From positions 434,001 through 498,000 of the forward strand of contig NZ_CP042831.1 in NCBI RefSeq assembly GCF_008000935.1: a stretch of 64,000 nt of DNA, in the 5' to 3' direction. Positions 17,251 to 26,548 of this stretch are shown here, piece by piece; position 1 is the first letter of the stretch; each line of letters begins with the position of its first letter. This stretch comes from Flavobacterium alkalisoli. Lineage in GTDB: Bacteria; Bacteroidota; Bacteroidia; Flavobacteriales; Flavobacteriaceae. A program made the position numbers and the translations under genes. The notes beneath the pieces are model-generated. The model searched no databases, was not told the origin of the DNA, and saw only the letters and a program-made list of their open reading frames with translations.

Positions 17251-17504
17251 ATAGCAAATTTTATTAATGAGCCGTTAGTAATCAATTTAATAAACACTTA
17301 AAAAAATGTTAGGATATTAAAAAATCAAATATAATTATTCAATAAAATATTAGCAGTTAAATTTCAAAAAATCACAAAATTCATGAAAATTTCAAAAATT
17401 ATTAACTCTAATATCCCTTAAAATAAATATAATCCTACTTCATTGTAACAACTGTAATGTAATTTACCCTACCCCTTTATTAATATTTTTTTAGCAATTG
17501 TTTG

Positions 17505-17512
17505 TACCTTTG
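17505..17512 (+). promoter_or_regulatory. -7 element upstream of the Nfu gene
   Basis: TACCTTTG fits the Bacteroidota -7 consensus TAnnTTTG and would put transcription start about 15 nt before the ATG. I could not find a matching TTTG at the -33 position. Confidence 0.4.
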
Positions 17513-17533
17513 CAACCTAAATATCTGTAAGAC

Positions 17534-18433
17534 ATGGAAAAAATAAATATACAGCCTACGCAAAATCCTTCAATCCTAAAGTTTGAGTTCAGCGATTTTA
17601 TAGCTAAAAACGGCAACTACGAATACAAAAACATTGATGAAACAGCCAGCTCACCACTAGCAAAGCAGCTTTTCTTCCTTCCGTTTGTAAAGACGGTTTA
17701 TATATCGGGGAACTTTATAGCTATCGAAAAGTATTCAATTGTTGAATGGGAAGACGTTCAGGATGATGTAGCTTCTCAAATTGAAGATTTTGTAAACAAA
17801 GGCGGTGAAATATTAAAAGAAGAAGCCGAAACTACAAAGAAAGTACCTTCTACAGTATATGTAGAGAGCACTCCTAACCCTGCGGTATTAAAGTTTGTTT
17901 CTAACAAAAGGCTTACTAAAACACCTGCTGAGTTTAAGAACATAGATGAAACGCTTCCGTCGCCGTTAGCAAAAGAGCTTTTCAAGTTTCCGTTTGTTAA
18001 GGAAGTATTTATTGATGAGAATTACGTATCAATCACTAAATATGCAGTAACAGAATGGGATGAGATAACTGCCGAAATACGTTCGTTTATTAAAGTATTT
18101 ATTGAAGAAGGCAAGACAGTAATAGACGAGTCATTATTACAAAAGGCACCACAAAGCGAAAAACAGCAGGAAGCTTACTTTGACTCTCTTGACTCTACCT
18201 CTCAACGCATTATCAATATACTGGAAGAGTATGTAAAACCTGCAGTAGCCGGAGACGGTGGTAATATTGCTTTTGATTCGTATGATGAAAAAGAGAAGCG
18301 TGTTAAGGTTATTCTTCAGGGAGCCTGCAGCGGATGCCCTTCGTCGACATTTACCCTTAAGAGCGGTATTGAGAATATGCTGAAGGACATGCTTAACGAC
18401 CATGATATTAAAGTAGAAGCACTAAACGCTTAA
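17534..18433 (+). CDS. NifU/Nfu-family Fe-S cluster carrier with duplicated N-terminal domain
   Basis: A 299-residue cytoplasmic protein predicted to carry Fe-S clusters to target apoproteins. Two Nfu N-terminal domains occur in tandem (~1-95 and ~107-200); each has the pattern TPNP/TQNP...LKF, then SPLAK.LF..PFVK.V.I. The C-terminal NifU domain (~220-299) contains the cluster-binding C265-S-G-C268. Most Nfu proteins have a single N-terminal domain; the duplication is typical, as far as I recall, of Bacteroidota homologues. It is a single gene ending at a bidirectional terminator shared with the convergent AsmA-like gene. Confidence 0.9.
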   Translation: MEKINIQPTQNPSILKFEFSDFIAKNGNYEYKNIDETASSPLAKQLFFLPFVKTVYISGNFIAIEKYSIVEWEDVQDDVASQIEDFVNKGGEILKEEAETTKKVPSTVYVESTPNPAVLKFVSNKRLTKTPAEFKNIDETLPSPLAKELFKFPFVKEVFIDENYVSITKYAVTEWDEITAEIRSFIKVFIEEGKTVIDESLLQKAPQSEKQQEAYFDSLDSTSQRIINILEEYVKPAVAGDGGNIAFDSYDEKEKRVKVILQGACSGCPSSTFTLKSGIENMLKDMLNDHDIKVEALNA

Positions 18434-18440
18434 TCATAAA

Positions 18441-18467
18441 AATCCCGGCTTAGCCGGGATTTTTTTA
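18441..18467. terminator. bidirectional terminator between Nfu and AsmA-like genes
   Basis: A 9-bp perfect stem (AATCCCGGC at 18441-18449, GCCGGGATT at 18453-18461) has a 3-nt loop, with A-rich sequence before and seven T after. Confidence 0.85.
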
Positions 18468-21350
18468 TTTGTTATCTGTATCTGGAGATTCCTGTTTATT
18501 TTCCGGCTTTACCTCCTCTACCGGTTTAGCTGTATCATCCGGATTGCCTTGAGGCTGTACAACTCCTCCGTCTTCCCTGCCGCCTTCATCCACAACCTGA
18601 TTAAGTTCTTCATTATATTGGGATTCCGGAATCTCCTCTCCCGTTTTACTGAAAATCTTAATTTTAGGATTATCCTGGTTACCCGTTACTACTACCGGCA
18701 CACCAATAATACCCAGTGGCGGCAAGCCTAACCTTATTCGTAAATCAAGATCACCTTTTAAACTGGTTTTCCCTTCTATTTTTGGCCTGAAACCTGAAAC
18801 CTTAAACTTAAAAGGCTCCATTGTAATGATACTGTTCTTTATAGTCGATTTGATTTCTATATCCTCAAGGTGCGGATCGCTCAACCCTTCCTTACCGGTT
18901 TTTGAGCTTAATACATTAAACAGTTTATATCCCGAAACCTTTACATCGCGTACCCATAAAGTACCACCCCCTTTTAAGGATTCATAAACCGGAGCCATTT
19001 CAGCATTCAAATCGCCTTCTACGGTATAGTCGGCAGAAATAATTCCTTCGGCATTCTCGGCCGATGAAGCCAGTTCCCTAAACAACGGAATTTCCTCATA
19101 GGCCTTTTTCACATCAAAGTCTTTAGCCTTTAGATGCAGCTTAAAGCTGGCCGAGGTGAGCGACTCATCATCATAATCGGCATCAATACCTACCTTACAT
19201 CCTATAACAGAAAAAGAACCGTTTTGAAGTACCAGCTTACCTTTATTAATAGCAACCCTGCCTGAAAGATCATTTAAAACAATACCTGTATACTCTACTG
19301 TTTTAGCATTTGCATTGAGTTCTAAATCGACATTTGGAGGTAAAGTCACTACACCTGACTGTTGCGGACTTTGCTCTACCACTACTTTTTCATCTGCCTC
19401 TTTATCAGCAGCTCCTTGTGAAGCCATAAATTCTTCAACATTTATCACTCGTGAATTATTGGTAAAGCTCCCTTTTATTGTGGTATTAGAATCAAAAAAG
19501 TAGTTTACCGCATTAAACAGATAACCGTTTAATGAAAAATCCGACTTACCGTAAGTAGCACTAAAAGAATTGAACCACATCTTTTCATTCTCAAAAGTAA
19601 ATTTGCCCTCACTTATATTAAATACCTTAGGAAAATATTCTGTAGCTGCAGTAATATCCCTTAGCAGCAATGTTCCTTTATTATTAAGCTTATTGTATTG
19701 ACCGTTTACAGCATAACTTTGCCTACCCTGCAGAGAAAGGTCGGCTTTGGCATAACCGTGTATATCAACACCTTCTACCGCAAATACTTTATAAATCTTA
19801 GCAATATCAAGTTCCCCCTTAGCCTGTATATCATACACCACATCATTAAAGTTGGAAAGCGTTGCATTTATATAGACCGGGTTATCTTCAAAAATAAATG
19901 ATGCCGGGGTAACGGCAATTTTTAAATCCTCAAAAGTACCTTCGTTGTTCTGCACCGAGGCAATCAGTTTTATATCTGTTATAGGATTAGGATAATACTT
20001 TGTTTTAAGCTCTCCGTTTTGCAGGCTAAAGCCTCCGCTTGTTTTTGGAAAAAGCCCCTTATCCTTATTAAAAACACCTCTTGCTTTTATATCTGCCTTA
20101 AGGGTTCCTGTTATATCAAAAGCATTAATCCCTATTGTATTGTTAAGTGTTTTAAGGTTTACCGAGCCCTTTACGTTAGCCTTAAGGTCCATGTCAGGAA
20201 AGTTTTTGGAAACCACATCGGCATGAAAAAAATCTTCGGCAACTTTAAAATCGAGTTTTCTCAATTTTAAATCCAGTTTCCTGAAATCAAGCGACGGCAC
20301 TAATGCACTAACATCCAAGTCAAAATCGGTAAGCGGGAATGGCGATTCCTTATAATGTATAAAACCATCTGTCACCTTTAGATTAAAGCCTAAATCGGGC
20401 TGTTTGTTTCGGGCAGCATCATATCTGCCTTTAAAAACAAACTGAAAATCGCTTTGCCCCTTTATCTTGGTATCTTTTTCCCACTGACTGTAATCGGGCG
20501 GTAAAAGTGATAAAAGCTCACTAAACTTATGTTTTTTTGAAACCGCATTAATATCTATGTCATATCCATTCTTAAGGATTGTAAAAAATCCTGTAAACTC
20601 TAATGGGAAATGATTAATACGTAATTCGTTCTTCTCTAGTACAAAAGACAATGAGTTTGTATTGATTCGGGTTATAAGATCGGCGTGTACCCTTTTCTTT
20701 TCCAGATAAGGAACCCCGTCATAAAAGAAGTCCAATGAATCTATAAGGGCATCCGTCCGCAAATCAAAAACTTCTTCGCTTAAATCACCTTTCCCAACAT
20801 AATTAAAACCGAAAGCCTCGGTAAATATCCTGGCCGACTTATCATTATACCTTATATGGCAATTTTCAAAATCAACACGTTCCAGTCTTAAAGAGGTATT
20901 AGAGTCAATGGTATCAGGTGTTTTTTCCTGAGAGACATATACATTATAATTAGCCTCACCTTTTTCATTTACCATTACATCTATAAAAGCATCTGACACA
21001 TATACTTCATCGATCTTGATTTCGTGGTCAAAAATGAGTCTCTTAAGATTGATGCCAAACGCCACTTCATCAGCTTTTAAAAGCGTATCATTTCTAAAAG
21101 GGGCTGATCCCTTTAAAGAGAAGTCATTTAATGATACCGTAAGTGAAGGGAAATGTGTAAAGAATGAAAATTTAGAGTCGGTAAAATTCAGTTCTCCGTC
21201 AAGGCTTTTGTTTGCAAAGTTCTTTACCTGCTGCGCAATGGTACCTGGAAAAACCAGCGGGATAAGGTATAGCAACAGCAGGACACCGGCAATAAAACCT
21301 CCCAGCCACTTTAAACCTGTAATGAATATTTTTTTAACAGGCACTTTCAT
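18465..21350 (-). CDS. AsmA-like inner-membrane/periplasmic protein
   Basis: A 961-residue protein with one N-terminal transmembrane anchor (~9-32: ITGLKWLGGFIAGVLLLLYL) followed by a long periplasmic beta-rich body. The N-terminal LDGELNFTDSKFSFFTHFPSL and the C-terminal DLRIRLGLPPLGIIGVPVVV are typical of the AsmA family (bridge-like lipid-transport-type proteins that influence the outer membrane). The C-terminus is low-complexity and acidic (~905-961, Glu/Pro/Asn-rich). Stand-alone gene, divergent from the M3 peptidase. Family membership is clear; substrate is unknown. Confidence 0.85.
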   Translation of the reverse strand: MKVPVKKIFITGLKWLGGFIAGVLLLLYLIPLVFPGTIAQQVKNFANKSLDGELNFTDSKFSFFTHFPSLTVSLNDFSLKGSAPFRNDTLLKADEVAFGINLKRLIFDHEIKIDEVYVSDAFIDVMVNEKGEANYNVYVSQEKTPDTIDSNTSLRLERVDFENCHIRYNDKSARIFTEAFGFNYVGKGDLSEEVFDLRTDALIDSLDFFYDGVPYLEKKRVHADLITRINTNSLSFVLEKNELRINHFPLEFTGFFTILKNGYDIDINAVSKKHKFSELLSLLPPDYSQWEKDTKIKGQSDFQFVFKGRYDAARNKQPDLGFNLKVTDGFIHYKESPFPLTDFDLDVSALVPSLDFRKLDLKLRKLDFKVAEDFFHADVVSKNFPDMDLKANVKGSVNLKTLNNTIGINAFDITGTLKADIKARGVFNKDKGLFPKTSGGFSLQNGELKTKYYPNPITDIKLIASVQNNEGTFEDLKIAVTPASFIFEDNPVYINATLSNFNDVVYDIQAKGELDIAKIYKVFAVEGVDIHGYAKADLSLQGRQSYAVNGQYNKLNNKGTLLLRDITAATEYFPKVFNISEGKFTFENEKMWFNSFSATYGKSDFSLNGYLFNAVNYFFDSNTTIKGSFTNNSRVINVEEFMASQGAADKEADEKVVVEQSPQQSGVVTLPPNVDLELNANAKTVEYTGIVLNDLSGRVAINKGKLVLQNGSFSVIGCKVGIDADYDDESLTSASFKLHLKAKDFDVKKAYEEIPLFRELASSAENAEGIISADYTVEGDLNAEMAPVYESLKGGGTLWVRDVKVSGYKLFNVLSSKTGKEGLSDPHLEDIEIKSTIKNSIITMEPFKFKVSGFRPKIEGKTSLKGDLDLRIRLGLPPLGIIGVPVVVTGNQDNPKIKIFSKTGEEIPESQYNEELNQVVDEGGREDGGVVQPQGNPDDTAKPVEEVKPENKQESPDTDNK

Positions 21351-21448
21351 ACCTTTTTCTGTTTACATCCTCTAATAAAGTTATGTAATTTACTGACACA
21401 AAGTTCTTTCCTGTTAATATTTTTCTAAAGTTTAACTTGTTATTAATA

Positions 21449-21483
21449 TTTGTTGTCAATTAACCCAAATTAAAATAACTTTA
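21449..21483 (+). promoter_or_regulatory. possible promoter of the M3 peptidase gene
   Basis: TTTG at 21449-21452 and TAACTTTA at 21476-21483 resemble the -33 and -7 elements with a 23-nt spacer; the last base departs from TAnnTTTG. Transcription would start about 20 nt before the ATG. Confidence 0.35.
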
Positions 21484-21509
21484 CTTCTTTCAAGAAAAAC
21501 ATGTAATTC

Positions 21510-23678
21510 ATGAATTCAAAATCACTGATTATTTTAAGTTTAACTACTTGCCTATTTATGTCCTGTCACAGAGAAAATAAAGCAGAAGCTATAGGAGAAA
21601 ACAATCCGCTTCTTGCCGTTTATGAAACTCCTTATGAGGTTCCTCCATTTAACGAGATAGAAAACCATCATTTTAAGCCTGCAGTAATGGAGGCTATACA
21701 GCTACAGCAAAATGAAATAGAAGCTATTACCGCTAACGGCGCCAAGGCAACTTTTGCTAATACAATCGAGGCTTTAGAGAATTCAGGGAACCTACTGAAA
21801 AGGATTACCACTGTTTTTTACAACCTTAATTCAGCAAATACAAACGATACCTTACAGGCTATCGCACAGGAAATAGCTCCAGAACTGTCTAAGAATAATG
21901 ATAACATTTACCTTAACGAAAAGCTTTTTAATAAGGTAAAAACCATTTGGGATAACCAAATAGAATTAAAATTATCGGCAGAGGAAACTAAACTTCTTGA
22001 AAGCAAATACAAAGCCTTTAAAAGAAATGGTGCTGCCCTTAATGACGAAGACAAGGATCGTTTAAGAAAGATAAACGAAGAACTATCTGTGCTTTCTTTA
22101 AAGTTTGGCGACAATGTGCTTGCCGAAAACAACAACTTTGAACTGGTTGTGGAAAACAAAGCCCAACTGGCAGGTTTACCGGAAGAGATTGTTACTGCTG
22201 CCGCAGAAGAGGCTGAAGCAAGAGGCAAAAAAGGAAAATGGGTATTTACATTACACAACTCAAGTGTAATGCCGTTCTTACAATATGCCAAAGACAGGGA
22301 ACTGAGAAAAAAGATATGGACTGCTTATCAGAGAAGAAGTGATAATGGTGACAAGTTTGACAACCGCAGCAATGTGGTACAGCTTGCCAACCTTAGAATG
22401 GAAAAAGCAAAACTTTTAGGTTACAAAAACCATGCTGCTTACATATTGGAGGAAAGAATGGCTAAAACGCCTGAAAACGTATACAAACTGCTGGATGAAA
22501 TATGGCAGCCTGCACTTAAAAAAGCAAAGCAGGAGGAGGCCGACATTAAAAAAATGATGGTTGCTGACGGCATCAATGACAATGTACAGCCTTATGACTG
22601 GAGATATTATACCGAAAAGATAAGAAAGCAACGCTATGACCTGGATGAGCAGGAACTGAAACCTTACTTTAGCCTTAACAATGTACGCGAAGGTATCTTT
22701 ACGGTTACTAAAAAACTATATGGCCTGCAATACAAGCAGCTTACTAATGTACCGGTATACCATAAGGATGTTACCGCATGGGAAGTTACCGATGAGGCAG
22801 GTATGCATATAGGTATACTTTATATGGACTTTTACCCGCGTGCTTCTAAAAAAGGAGGTGCATGGATGACATCTTACCGTAAGGAAAAAATGGAAGGTGG
22901 CAAGCGTGTAGCTCCAATCATTTCTATAGTATGTAATTTCTCTAAGCCTACAGGCAACAATCCTGCCCTGCTTACTTTTGATGAAACACTTACTTTCTTC
23001 CACGAATTTGGACATGCATTACACGGATTACTGTCTAACGTAAAATACGAAAGCCTTTCGGGAACCAGTGTATACACCGATTTTGTTGAGCTACCGTCTC
23101 AAATAATGGAAAATTGGGCTGCAGAACCGGAAGTCCTTAAAATGTATGCCAAGCATTATAAAACCGGAGAGGTAATACCTGATGAACTGATTGAAAAACT
23201 ACAAAAAGCTTCAACTTTTGACCAGGGATTTGCTACTGTAGAATATTTAGCTGCTTCTTACCTTGATTTGGATTACCATACACTTACCGAGCCACTAACA
23301 CAAAATGTGGTTCCGTTTGAAGAGGCTTCAATGAAAAAACTGGGACTACCAAGTTCTATTATACCTCGTTACAGAAGCACTTACTTTAACCATATCTTTA
23401 ATGGTGGATATTCGGCTGGATATTATAGCTATATATGGTCTGGCGTACTGGACACCGATGCTTTTGAAGCCTTTAAGAGCACATCGCTATTTGACGAACA
23501 GACAGCCAGATCTTTCCGAATCAATATACTTGAAAGAGGAGGTACTGCCGACCCTATGATACTATACAAACAGTTTAGGGGAGCTGAACCGTCTATTGAG
23601 CCACTACTAAGAAAAAGAGGGCTTGACGGCAAAAAAGCAACGGTACAAAAACCACAAACAGAAGAGACATCTCTATAA
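21510..23678 (+). CDS. dcp: M3 family metallopeptidase, Dcp-like lipoprotein
   Basis: A 722-residue zinc metallopeptidase of the M3 (thimet oligopeptidase/peptidyl-dipeptidase Dcp) family, which removes C-terminal dipeptides or trims oligopeptides. The zinc site is complete: H498-E-F-G-H502 and E527 in VELPSQ. The substrate-facing C-terminal motif YSAGYYSYIW is also present. A signal peptide with lipobox (LFMSC, Cys19) predicts a lipoprotein in the periplasm or on the outer membrane, unlike cytoplasmic E. coli Dcp; Bacteroidota homologues are commonly exported. Length is normal for the family. Single gene with its own promoter-like sequence and terminator. Confidence 0.92.
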   Translation: MNSKSLIILSLTTCLFMSCHRENKAEAIGENNPLLAVYETPYEVPPFNEIENHHFKPAVMEAIQLQQNEIEAITANGAKATFANTIEALENSGNLLKRITTVFYNLNSANTNDTLQAIAQEIAPELSKNNDNIYLNEKLFNKVKTIWDNQIELKLSAEETKLLESKYKAFKRNGAALNDEDKDRLRKINEELSVLSLKFGDNVLAENNNFELVVENKAQLAGLPEEIVTAAAEEAEARGKKGKWVFTLHNSSVMPFLQYAKDRELRKKIWTAYQRRSDNGDKFDNRSNVVQLANLRMEKAKLLGYKNHAAYILEERMAKTPENVYKLLDEIWQPALKKAKQEEADIKKMMVADGINDNVQPYDWRYYTEKIRKQRYDLDEQELKPYFSLNNVREGIFTVTKKLYGLQYKQLTNVPVYHKDVTAWEVTDEAGMHIGILYMDFYPRASKKGGAWMTSYRKEKMEGGKRVAPIISIVCNFSKPTGNNPALLTFDETLTFFHEFGHALHGLLSNVKYESLSGTSVYTDFVELPSQIMENWAAEPEVLKMYAKHYKTGEVIPDELIEKLQKASTFDQGFATVEYLAASYLDLDYHTLTEPLTQNVVPFEEASMKKLGLPSSIIPRYRSTYFNHIFNGGYSAGYYSYIWSGVLDTDAFEAFKSTSLFDEQTARSFRINILERGGTADPMILYKQFRGAEPSIEPLLRKRGLDGKKATVQKPQTEETSL

Positions 23679-23680
23679 AT

Positions 23681-23707
23681 AAAAATCCCGCCTGAGGCGG
23701 GATTTTT
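23681..23707. terminator. bidirectional terminator
   Basis: A perfect 12-bp stem (AAAAATCCCGCC, GGCGGGATTTTT) has a 3-nt loop. It lies between the convergent M3 peptidase and NTF2-like genes. Confidence 0.9.
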
Positions 23708-23722
23708 ATTTATTATGCTTTA

Positions 23723-24085
23723 CTAGCCATGATATACCCTTGAGGCTATAATCTTTCCGTCTTTTATTTCAAGTACCTCTGCAACATTCATATCCTCTTC
23801 TCCTTCTACCATCCTAAGGTATTCCATAAAAACACGATCTACACAGGCTGTAAGTGTACGAACTTTATAGTGTAGTGTAGGTAGCCTGTCAAAAGCATCC
23901 TGCCACCAGTCACGCAAAGCCGCTTTACCGGTTACCAGTCCGTTGGTTTCGGGCCTCCTTATTTTCAGTTTCGGACTGAAATGCTCGGCAGCATCATCAT
24001 ACAGTTCCAAAAGGTTATCCAGCTTTTTGGCATTAAAAGCCTCCAGCCATTTAATCGCTATAAATTCTACTTCTTTATTACTCAT
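23723..24085 (-). CDS. NTF2-like / SnoaL-like fold protein
   Basis: A 120-residue protein of the nuclear transport factor 2-like superfamily: an N-terminal helix pair (FIAIKWLEAFNAKKLDNLLELYDDAAEHFSP), then the GKAALRDWWQDAF segment and a curved beta sheet. Such small cone-shaped proteins act as enzymes or ligand carriers in many pathways, so no substrate can be named. The start MSNKEVEF at 24085 is preferred because an earlier in-frame start would run back through the rlu terminator. Probably monocistronic. Confidence 0.75.
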   Translation of the reverse strand: MSNKEVEFIAIKWLEAFNAKKLDNLLELYDDAAEHFSPKLKIRRPETNGLVTGKAALRDWWQDAFDRLPTLHYKVRTLTACVDRVFMEYLRMVEGEEDMNVAEVLEIKDGKIIASRVYHG

Positions 24086-24095
24086 TTGTGTTATC

Positions 24096-24124
24096 AAAAA
24101 ATCCTGAAGCAAAACTTCAGGATT
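24096..24124 (-). terminator. terminator after the pseudouridine synthase operon
   Basis: A perfect 10-bp stem (AATCCTGAAG at 24100-24109, CTTCAGGATT at 24115-24124) is followed on the minus strand by six U. Confidence 0.85.
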
Positions 24125-24128
24125 GGGG

Positions 24129-25040
24129 TTATATATTCTTAAGGTTTATTACCTCCTGTTCTGTCAAGAACCTCCAGTTACCTCTTGGCAGATTCTTTTT
24201 GGTTAGCCCAGCAAAAGATACCCTATCCACTTTCAGCACATCATACTTAAAGCTTTCAAAAATAGCCCTCACCACTTTTACGTTTGGCGTTCTTAGTTTA
24301 AGACCTATTTCCGTTTTTGGCTGATCGTCTATATAGCTTATTTCATCTATAAACAATCTGTGTCCGTCAAGCGTAACACCTCCGCTTATTTTTTCAAGGT
24401 CTTCAAACTTAAGATTTTTATCTAAAGACACCTGATAAATCTTGAACGACTTTTGGTTTGGCTGATTGAACTTACGTACCATATCGGTATCGTTAGTAAA
24501 TATAAGTAATCCTGTGGTATTTCTGTCCATCCTTCCTATAGGCTGTATACTGGCTTTGGTAGCCATACGCACAAGCTCCATAACATTACGCATGTCTTTA
24601 CCCTCATCTCCGGATGTAGCAAAGTTTTTAGGTTTGTTAAGCAGTATATATTCCTTTTTTTCAGGAATAATCTTAACACCGTCAAACTCAACCTTATCGG
24701 TAATCTTTACTTTGTAACCCATCTCAGTTACAACCTGTCCGTTCACTTTTACGTTTCCTGAACTGATATAAAGATCGGCATCCCTGCGTGAGCACATGCC
24801 TGAATTAGCTATATATTTATTAAGCCTAAGCTCATCCGACTGTTTAACCGTTTTAGGTTTTGGTGCAGCCGTTTTCTTTTCGTAAGGTTTATTACTATAA
24901 GGCTTTTTATCGCCAGATGCCGGTTTATCAAATGATGGTTTTTTACTATTTCCGCCGGGACGTGAAGTATTGCTGCCCGTTCTCTTCCTGTCACTACCTC
25001 CGTTACCGGATGTATTGCCTCTCCTGTTATTGTTATTCAT
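24129..25040 (-). CDS. RluB/RsuA-family rRNA pseudouridine synthase
   Basis: A 303-residue enzyme that isomerises a uridine of 23S (or 16S) rRNA. Order: a highly basic, Asn/Gly/Lys/Pro-rich disordered extension (~1-75), an S4 RNA-binding domain (~78-125: RLNKYIANSGMCSRRDAD), and the catalytic domain with GRMDRNTTGLL holding the nucleophilic Asp. The Lys-rich extension is common in Bacteroidota RluB-like proteins. The ATG at 25040 (MNNNNRRGN) is chosen over an upstream start overlapping the UbiA gene. It is the last gene of the mevalonate operon, 25 nt after the UbiA stop. Confidence 0.9.
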   Translation of the reverse strand: MNNNNRRGNTSGNGGSDRKRTGSNTSRPGGNSKKPSFDKPASGDKKPYSNKPYEKKTAAPKPKTVKQSDELRLNKYIANSGMCSRRDADLYISSGNVKVNGQVVTEMGYKVKITDKVEFDGVKIIPEKKEYILLNKPKNFATSGDEGKDMRNVMELVRMATKASIQPIGRMDRNTTGLLIFTNDTDMVRKFNQPNQKSFKIYQVSLDKNLKFEDLEKISGGVTLDGHRLFIDEISYIDDQPKTEIGLKLRTPNVKVVRAIFESFKYDVLKVDRVSFAGLTKKNLPRGNWRFLTEQEVINLKNI

Positions 25041-25065
25041 CTGATTTATTTTTTGCAAAGATAGA

Positions 25066-25986
25066 TTAAATAGCCGATAAAAGCTTCCTGCCATGAACTA
25101 AAACAACAGGATCTATAAGTACTATACTAAATACCCCTGCCACAATAAGAAACTTAAGTACATTATGCAGCAGTAAATAATCTTTTTGAGTATGGGCATT
25201 CCATAGTTTAATAAGAAAGAATACTATTACTATCATCCCTCCATAAAAGTAAATATCCATGTAGCCCACATCATATATTTCTATTAAAAAGAATACGGGA
25301 ATAATGGTTAGGAAAGTAAGTAGCATGATCAGGCCCTTCGCTGTTTTCTCACCATACAAAACAGGTATCGTTTTGTAATTGGCTACCAAATCTCCTTTTA
25401 TGTTTTCAAGGTCTTTTATAATCTCTCGTGTAAGTATTAACAGATACAGGAATGTAGCATGCGCAAAAATCACCTGATAAAAATTCTTAAAGTACATAAG
25501 TATACCAAAGAAAGGCAATACTGCCAGCAATGCTGCCGTTAGGTTACCTATTATAGCATACTTTTTAAGCTTATGCGAATAGAACCATATAAGGAATATA
25601 TACCCTGCAAAGAAGAAAGCTGCCCTCCATGAAACTAAAAAAGCAATAAGGGTAGCCAGTAAATTAAGGGCAAAATAAACCTTTAGTTTTGTTTGCTGAC
25701 TTACAAGCCTGTCCAGCATTGATTTGTTGGGGCGGTTTATAAGATCCTTTTGGGCATCGTAAAAATTATTGATAATATATCCCGATGCTATTGAGAGCGT
25801 TGATGCCAGCACTATAAGGAAAAGGTCTAAATCCAGTATAACATCAAGGGCACGCTGTTCGGGAGCCAATATAAATACAGCGGAAAGGTATTGGGCTAAA
25901 GCGATAACAGGAATGTTATAGCCCCGCACCACGGAAAACAAGCTGAGAATCTTCATCAGTGTTAATCTTGTTTTCCTTGATGCCAT
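25066..25986 (-). CDS. UbiA-family prenyltransferase (geranylgeranylglycerol-phosphate geranylgeranyltransferase-like)
   Basis: A 306-residue polytopic membrane enzyme with about eight hydrophobic helices. The two aspartate-rich motifs that hold the Mg-diphosphate are visible: NNFYDAQKD (~91-99) and DLENIKGD (~194-201). Family members move a prenyl group from a prenyl diphosphate to an acceptor. Flavobacterial homologues are usually named after the archaeal-type GGGP geranylgeranyltransferase, but the real acceptor is unproven. Its place directly after mevalonate genes fits an isoprenoid consumer. It is 4 nt downstream of the unknown membrane protein. Confidence 0.85.
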   Translation of the reverse strand: MASRKTRLTLMKILSLFSVVRGYNIPVIALAQYLSAVFILAPEQRALDVILDLDLFLIVLASTLSIASGYIINNFYDAQKDLINRPNKSMLDRLVSQQTKLKVYFALNLLATLIAFLVSWRAAFFFAGYIFLIWFYSHKLKKYAIIGNLTAALLAVLPFFGILMYFKNFYQVIFAHATFLYLLILTREIIKDLENIKGDLVANYKTIPVLYGEKTAKGLIMLLTFLTIIPVFFLIEIYDVGYMDIYFYGGMIVIVFFLIKLWNAHTQKDYLLLHNVLKFLIVAGVFSIVLIDPVVLVHGRKLLSAI

Positions 25987-25990
25987 AGGT

Positions 25991-26545
25991 TTATGCTTTT
26001 ATATTTGTTCTTAACTTATTTGTAAGTAAAGTTATTGTAAGAATAGTAAAAATAAAAACTATAATGTTTAAAACAAATTCTATCACTATATCTGATCTAT
26101 ACATACTCCATGAAGAGGGCAGATAATCGCGATTAAAAGCTGTCATGAACACCAGAAACTTTTGCGACGGCAACAGTAATAAAAGCAGTGAAAAAATTAT
26201 GAGCCCGCCTTTTTTAGACGATAGTTTCTTAATCCATAAAAGTTGACTAAGAAATAAATACATTAATGGAGAAAACCAATAATAAAGCCAGTAAGCTCCT
26301 GTAATATGATTCAGAAAATTAACACCCTGCTGTGTGTATAAAATGTAAGTATCCAGCATAAAGAAAAACAAATATGCTATACCACTTAACCGTAGCAGTT
26401 TTATTGCGGTATCTATAAAAAACTCCCTAAACTCCTTTGCCTGTCCATTTTTAAAAGGCAACAGTAAAAAAACAGGAATTACAATACTAAACCCTGTAAA
26501 AACTGACGTGAAAAAAATGTTGAATATCCAAAGGAAATAATCCAC
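25991..26545 (-). CDS. unknown five-helix membrane protein in the mevalonate operon
   Basis: A 184-residue protein I do not recognise. Five hydrophobic segments are visible (~6-29, 46-68, 84-105, 113-133, 153-175), separated by short basic loops. There is no signal peptide, metal motif or nucleotide motif. It is tightly packed between mevalonate kinase (3 nt) and the UbiA prenyltransferase (4 nt), so it is co-transcribed with isoprenoid genes and may act on, or together with, the prenyl product in the inner membrane. That role is inference from context only. Confidence 0.75.
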   Translation of the reverse strand: MDYFLWIFNIFFTSVFTGFSIVIPVFLLLPFKNGQAKEFREFFIDTAIKLLRLSGIAYLFFFMLDTYILYTQQGVNFLNHITGAYWLYYWFSPLMYLFLSQLLWIKKLSSKKGGLIIFSLLLLLLPSQKFLVFMTAFNRDYLPSSWSMYRSDIVIEFVLNIIVFIFTILTITLLTNKLRTNIKA

Positions 26546-26548
26546 AGC

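Noticed and set aside
1200..17500. Transposon or insertion sequence as carrier of the adhesin duplication
   Set aside because: No transposase, integrase, terminal inverted repeats or target-site duplications were seen at the edges of either copy.
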